Part shown: one piece after another, positions 57,515-64,000 of the stretch | Layout of the letters: the number at the start of each line of letters is the position of its first letter | How positions within the stretch are numbered: position 1 is the stretch's first letter | Assembly: GCF_000687475.1 (NCBI RefSeq) | Contig: NC_057320.1 | Coordinates: 930,001-994,000 of the forward strand | Origin: Ustilaginoidea virens | Lineage: Eukaryota; Ascomycota; Sordariomycetes; Hypocreales; Clavicipitaceae | Reading direction: 5' to 3' | Length of the DNA stretch: 64,000 nucleotides | Notes under the pieces: model-generated | Databases searched by the model: none | Told to the model about the DNA's origin: nothing | Seen by the model: only the letters and a program-made list of their open reading frames with translations | Program-made: the position numbers and the translations under genes

Positions 57515-59226
57515 GGCCGAAAGGGAGCCTCGCTTGGCTATCCAGGGCTCTGCACTCACGGGGGTTTTTTTGCCGGAGACGCTCGGGCTGGCGGGGGACG
57601 ACGGAGGGCGCTTTTGCGCGGATTCGAAACCAGCCGGTCGATTGATGCTGAAGAAGTAGATAAATAAAATAAATAAATAAATAAAAGCGAGGAAGGCTAA
57701 AAAAAATAATAATAATAAAATAAAATAAAGGAAAAGGAAAAGGAAAAGGAAAAGGGAAGCAGGAGGGCGAGCAAGAGTTGCGGGGGCAGAGACGAAACTG
57801 AATCAAACGTTGCCGGTTCGCCCGTCGTCCTCGATGCCCGCAAAAAAAGCTTTGTCTGACTCTGACACGCCGAAAAGCTGACTAGGGAAGGTATCAAAGT
57901 TGTCAACCGAGCCGGCCGATGACGACATGAATGGTGGAAAATGCAAAGCCGGGGGCCGCAACGAGTCCCGGAGGGCTGGAGTTCCGTGGAACCTTTTTAG
58001 CGCAGCAGCCCAACTTTAAACAAGAGAACATTAGCTGGGGGCGGGGAGGGGGGCTGCGGAAGACGGCAAACGCAACGGTGAGAAGAGAGAGCGGAGGGGC
58101 GACGGGCTGGAGGGGGTGGCGTGGATGCGTGGGAGAGGTTGTCTGGTGCTTGGGGCGAGCGTTGTTGCTTGGGCGAGGGTGAGGTCGTGCCGGGCTAAGC
58201 GAGAGGATCCGAGGGGAGGAGGAAACTTGTGGGAGTCTGGGGTGGGGGCCCTCGAGGTCGTGGAGTGGGGCAGCAAGCCCTATGTCCATCGTTGATCGTC
58301 CATCATCCATCATCCATGCACCCCTGCACCCCTGCACCCCTGCACGTGGGGCAGCGACGTTGGGTCTGGAGACGGTTCGACTTGCTCTATAGGGCCTAGT
58401 GGTCCCCTCAGCGACGAGCGGCCTACCCCGCCTCTCTAGCCACGAGGCCAGGCAATTCCCGCCAGCTGCAACGGCGCCCCCGTCTTGGTCGTTTCCGGCC
58501 GCTTCCGGCTAGTCTCGGCGGGTCACGGCTGCTTTCGGGCGTCGGGGCGTCGAGAGAGTTTGGGGTGCCCGGGGGGGGGGGGGGGGAACAAGCAAACAAA
58601 GTCCTAAAAGACATGATAAAAAAAGAAGCAGCCAGAAAGAGAGAGAATGAAGAAAAAGAAAAGAAACGAAAAAGAAAAGAAAATCAAGAGACAGAGCCGT
58701 GTGGCTAAACGCGATGCAGTCGGAGCTTCCAACCCCCCGGCGATGCACATGGAGAATGTTGTATTTTCCGGCGGCGGCGGCGGCGGCGCCTCAAGGATTC
58801 CCAACCCCACCAACCTCTCCTCTTCTCGTCCCAGAGCAAGGGCCGGCGCGAACCTAATGCAGGGCTTACCCACTCCTTCATGCAGCCGAGATGTCAGTTT
58901 GTAGAACATTCGGGGCATGTCGCTCAGGGAGTCGGCGTATCAACCGTCCGAGGCTAAACAAGTGGCAAAGTAATCCGGAAGGCTCCGACATTCCTACCCA
59001 GAAAAGCTAGCTATCAATAACGGGGGCGGAAAATTATACCAGACCCCATCTCAAACCCCCGCCACCAAGCAACAAGAAACGAGACAACATCGTACGCTCC
59101 GTACAGCAAGCAATACGGCCGGCACTAATGAAATAAATAGTAAACAAGTAAACCCCCCGCATCCCACATGTCTGGTCGACCTCTCCGTCCACACTTTGAC
59201 GACCGAGGAGACTTTTGGCCACTTCG
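57515..59226. other. Divergent promoter region of the NRPS-like and desaturase genes
   Basis: About 1.3-1.7 kb separates two genes transcribed apart, so they may share control. It contains AAATAAAT and GGAAAA repeats (57661-57760), a possible upstream coding exon of the NRPS-like gene (57809-57928 on the complement, 40 codons opening MSSSAGSVDNFDTF), three CACCCCTG units followed by an E-box-like GCACGTGG (58318-58350), a G run (58571-58587), an (CGG)n run near 58770-58790 and a CGTACGCTCCGTAC near-palindrome (59090-59103). Confidence 0.5.
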
Positions 59227-59433
59227 ATGGAGACGGAACAGGAACGCACTGGGTTTCAAACCCGCAACGAACCCCATCCGGCCGAATTGGTCGAGGGCGG
59301 TGTACGTCCTCCTCGCTCCTTCCTTGCGCTGCTCGCTCCTTCCTTGCGTTGCTCGCTCCTTCCCTTGTGTAGAGTCCCGTGCGGTGGTGGTGGTGGCGGT
59401 GGCCTTCTCGGTGCTCCCCCCACCACCACCACC

Positions 59434-59464
<31 letters not shown>

Positions 59465-60881
59465 CAAAACCTCCCCCCCCCCCCCCCCGCTGCAAACGAG
59501 AAAAGAGGCTGGCGCTGACATTTTGCCTTTTTTGGCCGCTGCAGCACGTCAACCAGAAAGTGAGCATTCGCGAGCTGAGAAACAGCATCCCGCCGCATTG
59601 CTTCCAGCCCTCGCTGCTCTGGTCCGCCCTCTACCTGCTTCGCGATCTGGCTTACTCCGCCGTCCTGCTGGCCGCGCTGCATCACCTCCTGCACACGGGG
59701 CTGGTGGCCAAGTCGCCGGCGCTGTACTACCTCGTCGTCACCACCTACGGCTTCTGCCAGGGCATCGTCTGGACCGGGCTCTGGGTCATTGCCCACGACT
59801 GCGGGCACAGCGCCTTTTCCAACTCGGCCTTGCTCAACGATGTGGTCGGCTTCGTCCTTCACTCCAGCCTCCTGGCGCCGTACTTTTCCTGGAAGTCGAC
59901 CCATCGCCGTCACCACATCTACGCCAACCACATTGAAAAGGACCTGAATTATGTGCCGCCCAACCGACCCGAGTACGCCTCCAAGATTGGCCAGGCCGTC
60001 GACACTCTGGAGCACGTAGGCCAGGATTCGCCCCTGGTCCTGCTGCTGAGAATCTTGCTTCAGCAGGCCATCGGATGGAACTGGTACATTCTCTCCAACA
60101 TTACCTGTCCGCCTACTGCCGTCGTCAAGAAGGGCATGTCGGCCTGGCGACATAGCCATTTCGACCCCTGGGGAGCCCTGTTTAGAGAATCCGAGGTTTC
60201 GGCCATTCTCTTGTCTGATTTGGGATGCCTGGGCACAGCCTATGTCTTGTATCAGTTGTATCAAGTATTTGGCTCGTTTGAGACCCTGTTTTGGGTCTAC
60301 ATTGTTCCTTGGACCTGGGTCAATCATTGGATAGGTGGGATCTCTCCTTCTTGCCTTGTTTATTGGCCCCTCCCCCTCAAGGTCTCTCCCTATCCACCTG
60401 TTTCCTAGGCTAACATTTTGTTCCGTCAAGTCATGATTACCTATCTCCACCACACTCATCCCGACTTGCCAAAATACACTCCAGAATCCTGGACTTTTGT
60501 TCGCGGCGCCACTGCCACCATGGACCGCGACTTTGGTTTCATCGGCACGCACTTTCTGCATCACATCTCGTCGGATCACGTCACTCATCACCTCTTTTCG
60601 TCCATCCCCCACTACTACACTCGCCAGGCGAGCCAGGCCATCATTCCTATGCTAGGCAACCACTACCATGGGCGAGGTCGGTTCCGATACGAGGATCTTC
60701 AGATTGCCTTCCGCCAATGCCAGTGGGTGGAAGGCGATGCGGAAAAGGACAGGAAGCTGGGCTTGTATCAGGATGAGCAAAAGGCGGATGCGTGTCGTCG
60801 GGCCTTGTGGTATCGCGGAGGTGTCAGCCCCAGCCCCGAGTATAAGATGAGGGGGGCGACTTTTCTGACGGGGAAGTTCTG

Positions 60882-60882
<1 letters not shown>
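59227..60882 (+). CDS. Delta-12-type fatty-acid desaturase, three exons
   Basis: Exons are 59227-59301, 59545-60334 and 60431-60882, giving 438 aa. It belongs to the membrane di-iron acyl desaturases of the FAD2/delta-12 type (acting on oleoyl chains in the ER). All three His boxes are visible: HDCGHSAF, THRRHHIY and HVTHHLF. Paired hydrophobic stretches surround them (AYSAVLLAALHHLL, LYYLVVTTYGFCQGIVWTGLW, then VSAILLSDLGCLGTAYVLY and TLFWVYIVPWTWVNHWI). KHTxxDLNYVP-like spacing after box 2 reads HIEKDLNYVPP. The second intron has a clear CTAAC branch site (60411-60415) and acceptor at 60430. The N-terminus is uncertain: exon 1 (25 codons, METEQERTGF) is my best frame-keeping choice, across a 243-nt intron with a 29-base A run and a C run. 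It is shorter than typical delta-12 enzymes. Some relatives are acetylenases or chain-modifying enzymes in metabolite clusters, so its exact product is open. Confidence 0.8.
59434..59487. repeat. Poly-A and poly-C tracts in intron 1 of the desaturase gene
   Basis: A 29-base A run (59434-59462) and a C run (about 59472-59488) lie between the proposed exons 1 and 2. They produce a lysine/proline-rich translation if read through, which supports an intron. Confidence 0.85.

Positions 60883-60883
<1 letters not shown>

Positions 60884-60944
<61 letters not shown>
60884..60944. repeat. (CA)n microsatellite followed by poly-A after the desaturase stop
   Basis: About 15 CA units (60884-60913) run straight into a poly-A stretch (60914-60944), starting 2 bases after the desaturase TGA. 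They belong to its 3' untranslated side or to the shared gap with the DUF302 gene. Confidence 0.9.
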
Positions 60945-60946
<2 letters not shown>

Positions 60947-61077
60947 AGAAGAAGAAGAAACGGAAAGATATATAGATGTCTAGGGGAGACGGCAACTGTA
61001 TATTTGGACACCGCAAACAGACAGAATGGTGTACCAAAATAGGAAAAAAAGGGGGAAGAGAAGGACCACTAGATACA

Positions 61078-61785
61078 TCAAGATTGTGCAAGACGCTCTA
61101 TGAGACGATAAACCTTGTCGTCGATCTGCTGTGCCGCCGAGTGCATGCTCTGATTGGCAGCCATGGCCGCATGCCCGGCTACCAGGCCGTCTCGAAGGAG
61201 CAGAATCATGCGTGCCGACCCGTCCGGTTTCTCGACGAACGCGCAGTCCAGCGGAACATGCAGTACAGCCTCGATATCCTGCCGCACCATGTCCCAGGCC
61301 ACGAGGGGATTGCCAAACACGAACCGATGTGCCGCGCGAGGTGCGGGTGCTGCTGCTGCTGCTGCTGCTGCTGATCCTCCTCCTGCATCACTATCTCCTC
61401 CTGCTCTTCCATCATCACCACCACCACCGTTCTCTCCTCCTCCTCCTCCATCATCACCACCACCACCACCACCACCCCCATGACCATCATCCGTCCCCCC
61501 CACATCGGTGGCACCCAGGCCACGCGCGAAATGCCCCATCCACCGCCCGTGGTTGAACTCGGCAAACAGCACAAAGCCCGTCGCCGTCCCCGTCGCTCCC
61601 ACAACCTGCGCGACGCCCTCGGCGCTAGTCGTCCCCGCCAGCTCTGCCAGCCGCACAGGCGGCACCAGCCGGCGGAATCTCTCAACCACCGCGGCGTACG
61701 GTGCGTCCACGTCCACCGTCACGCGCTGGACCGCAATCGTCTCTACTGTTGCTGCTGCGCTGGCGGCAAGCGCGGCGGCAGCCAT
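61078..61785 (-). CDS. DUF302-domain protein with Gly/Asp-rich insertion
   Basis: A 235-aa single exon. The frame fits the DUF302 fold: an initial strand-helix pair (residues about 14-45, VETIAVQRVTVDVDAPYAAVVERFRRL) and a later block with FGNPLVAWDMVRQDIEA, LHVPLDCAFVEKPDGSARM, and KVYRLIERL at the end. DUF302 proteins are small alpha+beta proteins of unknown biochemical role, and fungal copies are found in varied settings. Between the two halves lies a long low-complexity insert (about residues 98-142: Gly/Asp/Ala-rich with an Ala run) made by GGT/CAC repeats, so it is probably a disordered loop. The gene is convergent with the desaturase and divergent from the hydrolase, which suggests it may be part of the locus, though a housekeeping role is equally possible. 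No signal peptide is obvious; the first 15 residues are Ala-rich. Confidence 0.65.
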   Translation of the reverse strand: MAAAALAASAAATVETIAVQRVTVDVDAPYAAVVERFRRLVPPVRLAELAGTTSAEGVAQVVGATGTATGFVLFAEFNHGRWMGHFARGLGATDVGGTDDGHGGGGGGGGDDGGGGGENGGGGDDGRAGGDSDAGGGSAAAAAAAAPAPRAAHRFVFGNPLVAWDMVRQDIEAVLHVPLDCAFVEKPDGSARMILLLRDGLVAGHAAMAANQSMHSAAQQIDDKVYRLIERLAQS

Positions 61786-62768
61786 GGTTGAACCCGTCTG
61801 TTCTGTCCTGTCTGTTCTGTCTGTCTGTTCTCTCTGTCTGTTCTGTCTGTCTGCCTGTCTGCCTGTCTGTCCGCCTTCGTCGTCGTGTCTGTGCTGCGTG
61901 GATTTTTTATTTTTTATTTTTTATTTTTTTTTTTAAATTTTTTGCTCTTCTCCGCCTTGGTCTCGACTCTTTTTTTTTTTATTTTTTATTTTTATTTTTT
62001 TTTCTGATTCGTGGGGGATTTTTGTTTCTTGGATTTTCCCCGGGGGCGGAAAAGCAACGGAGGGTGGAAGGGAAGGGGAGGGGTGTTTGTTTCTCGTTCG
62101 GTTGCCCGCTTGGGAGAAACCGGCAGGCATATCCGCACAACGTGACAACGTGACAACATGCAGAGATGACAGCAATTGCAAGGGAGGGGGGGGCGAGGCG
62201 AGGCGAGACGACGGGAAAACGTGTGCGTGTGGAAACACGGCTTTTCGGATGGAGGGAAGAGGGGGGTGTGAGTCTGTGAGAGGATCGTGGTGGCTCGTAG
62301 CTGGTCGGCGTGGCGGCCACTTGGGCACCAACACTGCTCCAGCACAGCGCTCGCTGCGGACATGGCAACGAGAGGGGAATAAAGTAGCTTCCGGTTGGGA
62401 AATCCTAAATCTGCATGTCTAGAAGAAACATTGGTTTCGTCTCAGTCCAGGCCCGGCGGTGTGTAAGCCATGACTCCAGGACATTGGTGGAGATGGCCGA
62501 CTCCGAGGGGCCAGAAAGGCAAAAAAGCAAGTTCACGGACGAAAAAAAGGAAAAAAAAAAAAAAAAAAAACACGAAAGTAAGCCGCCTTGGCCACCAATA
62601 TCCATCCTCCCGAGTTCTCGAAAGCGACCTCGTGTCCCGTGTCGGCGAATTGTAATTCGGCCGCCCCTCCCTCCCCGCGACTCAGAGACAAACCAACCCA
62701 TCCCTTGCATCTTTTTTTTTCCCCCTCCAATATTGGCAAAGACCAGACAGACGCTTTCCGACTCGGCC
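61786..62768. other. Divergent region between the DUF302 and hydrolase genes
   Basis: Holds (CTGTCTGT)n repeats at about 61800-61870, AT-rich TTTTTATTTT tracts (61905-62005) and poly-A (about 62551-62570). No gene is supported. A reverse-strand frame at 62405-62995 is a shadow across this gap and the hydrolase start. Confidence 0.55.
61800..61870. repeat. CTGTCTGT-type microsatellite
   Basis: TCTGTCTGT and TCTGCCTGT units repeat imperfectly just upstream of the DUF302 start codon. Confidence 0.8.
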
Positions 62769-64000
62769 ATGGCCCGCCTTGTCCCACTCCAAGAGGACTT
62801 CCCATTCGACATCATCTCACATGATGTGCCCGTCACCCCGTTCCGGGAATACCCAACTGCAGTCGTCGACGAAAGCAGGGGCCTGAGGCTTTCCGTCAAG
62901 CAGTATATCCCTCGGGACGACAAACATCGCACCAATGAGGCCCTCCGAACAGAGCCCATCACCATCATCGCCGCGGGAGCCTTGGGCATCGCCAAGGAAT
63001 CCTACGAGCCGCTATTCGAGGAGCTGCTCAGGTGCGCGCAGTCCTCGGGGGTGCTTATTCGGTCAATATGGATGGCGGACATGTTCAACGTCGGGCAGAG
63101 CGCGCTCCTGAACCAGGACAATCTAGGCTGCGACCCGGCGTGGATAGACCACTCTCGGGACCTGTGGAGCCTGATCAGCCGCTTTTCCGACCTCATGGTC
63201 AAGCCCATCGTTGGTCTCGGCCACTCCTTTGGGTGTAACCAGCTGCTCTGTCTTTCGTGCTGGCACCCAAGCCTATTCCATTCCTTCGCCTTTGTCGAGC
63301 CGGGCATCGACGCCCGCTATGGCAGGGGAATCACCATTCCCTGGGCCTTGCAGGCACTGCGGCAGAGGGACTCGTTCCCAACCAGGGCCGAAGCCGAAGA
63401 CGCCGTCGTCAAGCTCAACAATGCTGCGTCCTGGGACCCCAGAGCTCTGTCGCGCCTGAAGCACTACTCGGTCCGTCAGGCAAGGGACAAGGACGGGGCA
63501 AGGAGCGTCTGGCGCCCCGTCACGCCAAAGCATCAGATCGCAGCTCTGGTGAGCCGCTTCAACCCTGGGCGCGTGGGTCTCGGGCCCAACGGGACCAAGG
63601 GCGTCACCATGGCGGAGCGGGAAGTGGTGCCCGACAGCGATCCTCTGGCCTTCAACATAGGCCCCTTTTACCGACACGAGCTGCGGCTAGCATGGAATAT
63701 GCTGCCCAGCATGAGACCATGCGTCTTGTACGTCAATGGAGCCAAGTCGCCGTTCTTCGGGCACCCAGCGACCCGCGAGGAGAGGCTGCGTCGAACGGGA
63801 ACGGGAGTCGGAGGCAACGGCGGAGTGAAGCTAGGCGCCGTCAGGCAGGTCGTCATCGAAGGCGGTGAGCATACCATGGTATTCGACGAGAGTCTGAAGA
63901 CGGTGGCGGCTCATGTTGCCGACTGGTTAGCGGACGAGTGCCGGCGGTGGACGGAAGGACCCAAGAGACGAAGAGAACTGTGGCTGAGGGACGCTAAGGA
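62769..64000 (+). CDS. AKT2-like alpha/beta hydrolase, 3' end beyond the window
   Basis: 410 codons from CCATGG (ATG 62769), with no stop or intron before the window ends, so the gene is partial. The nucleophile elbow GLGHSFGCNQ (about residues 146-155) gives the Ser of the catalytic triad, and EGGEHTMVFDE (about 369-379) supplies the His; an acidic partner lies in between but I cannot assign it. The opening MARLVPLQEDFPFDIISHDVP and the YNTWxLxxR-less, elongated body match the 'toxin biosynthesis protein' alpha/beta hydrolases named after AKT2 of Alternaria. Those are peroxisome-targeted enzymes of specialised-metabolite clusters and of general lipid/ester metabolism; whether this protein has a C-terminal peroxisomal signal cannot be seen here. 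Head-to-head with DUF302, it extends the candidate cluster off the right edge. Confidence 0.8.
   Translation, partial: MARLVPLQEDFPFDIISHDVPVTPFREYPTAVVDESRGLRLSVKQYIPRDDKHRTNEALRTEPITIIAAGALGIAKESYEPLFEELLRCAQSSGVLIRSIWMADMFNVGQSALLNQDNLGCDPAWIDHSRDLWSLISRFSDLMVKPIVGLGHSFGCNQLLCLSCWHPSLFHSFAFVEPGIDARYGRGITIPWALQALRQRDSFPTRAEAEDAVVKLNNAASWDPRALSRLKHYSVRQARDKDGARSVWRPVTPKHQIAALVSRFNPGRVGLGPNGTKGVTMAEREVVPDSDPLAFNIGPFYRHELRLAWNMLPSMRPCVLYVNGAKSPFFGHPATREERLRRTGTGVGGNGGVKLGAVRQVVIEGGEHTMVFDESLKTVAAHVADWLADECRRWTEGPKRRRELWLRDAK

Noticed and set aside
62405..62995. 196-codon frame on the complement over the hydrolase start
   Set aside because: Contains a Phe run from poly-A and overlaps the well-supported hydrolase frame.
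1..64000. tRNA or rRNA genes
   Set aside because: I looked by eye for GGTTCGANNCC-type B boxes paired with an A box and a cloverleaf and found none that fold; a covariance search would be decisive.

Overview
The window looks like chromosomal DNA of a filamentous ascomycete, most likely a sordariomycete and probably Hypocreales. The support is: short spliceosomal introns (mostly 80-180 nt, GTRNGY donors, YAG acceptors), GC-rich exons, long gene spacing filled with homopolymer and microsatellite tracts, fungus-specific families (tandem Zn2Cys6 regulator, Fmp27, DUF3638 giant protein, NRPS-like reductase), and dispersed TACGGAGTA and GGTACC motifs between genes. The species cannot be fixed from the sequence alone.

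Layout. 1-3.0 kb: gene-free leader with simple repeats. 3.0-6.2 kb (+): universal-stress-protein-domain protein whose first intron is about 1.5 kb. 6.3-7.2 kb (+): doubtful low-complexity ORF. 8.4-10.3 kb (+): GPHR/GPR89-type nine-TM protein, convergent with a Nudix-like gene (10.8-11.3 kb, -) whose catalytic box is degraded. 12.0-14.2 kb (-): eIF4B-like RRM protein in six exons, divergent from a four-exon Tim17/22/23-like membrane protein (15.5-16.4 kb, +). 18.6-27.7 kb (+): intronless 3040-aa Fmp27/BLTP2-type bridge-like lipid-transfer protein. 28.9-38.9 kb (-): four-exon, 3260-aa DUF3638/DUF3645-type protein with a P-loop. It is locally AT-richer and is followed by a 4.7-kb gene-free stretch. 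43.6-44.9 kb (+): conserved fungal protein of unknown function. 45.0-49.4 kb: no supported gene.

49.4 kb to the right edge is a candidate specialised-metabolite locus: a regulator with two Zn2Cys6 clusters in tandem (+), an A-T-R NRPS-like reductase (-), a delta-12-type fatty-acid desaturase (+), a DUF302 protein (-), and an AKT2-like alpha/beta hydrolase (+) cut by the window end. A working model, which is inference, is that the desaturase sets up an unsaturated acyl chain, the reductase activates an acid and releases it as aldehyde or alcohol, the hydrolase tailors or transfers an acyl group, and the regulator switches the set on. Exon joins were worked out by hand from splice sites, frame and family resemblance. 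No alignment or search was run.
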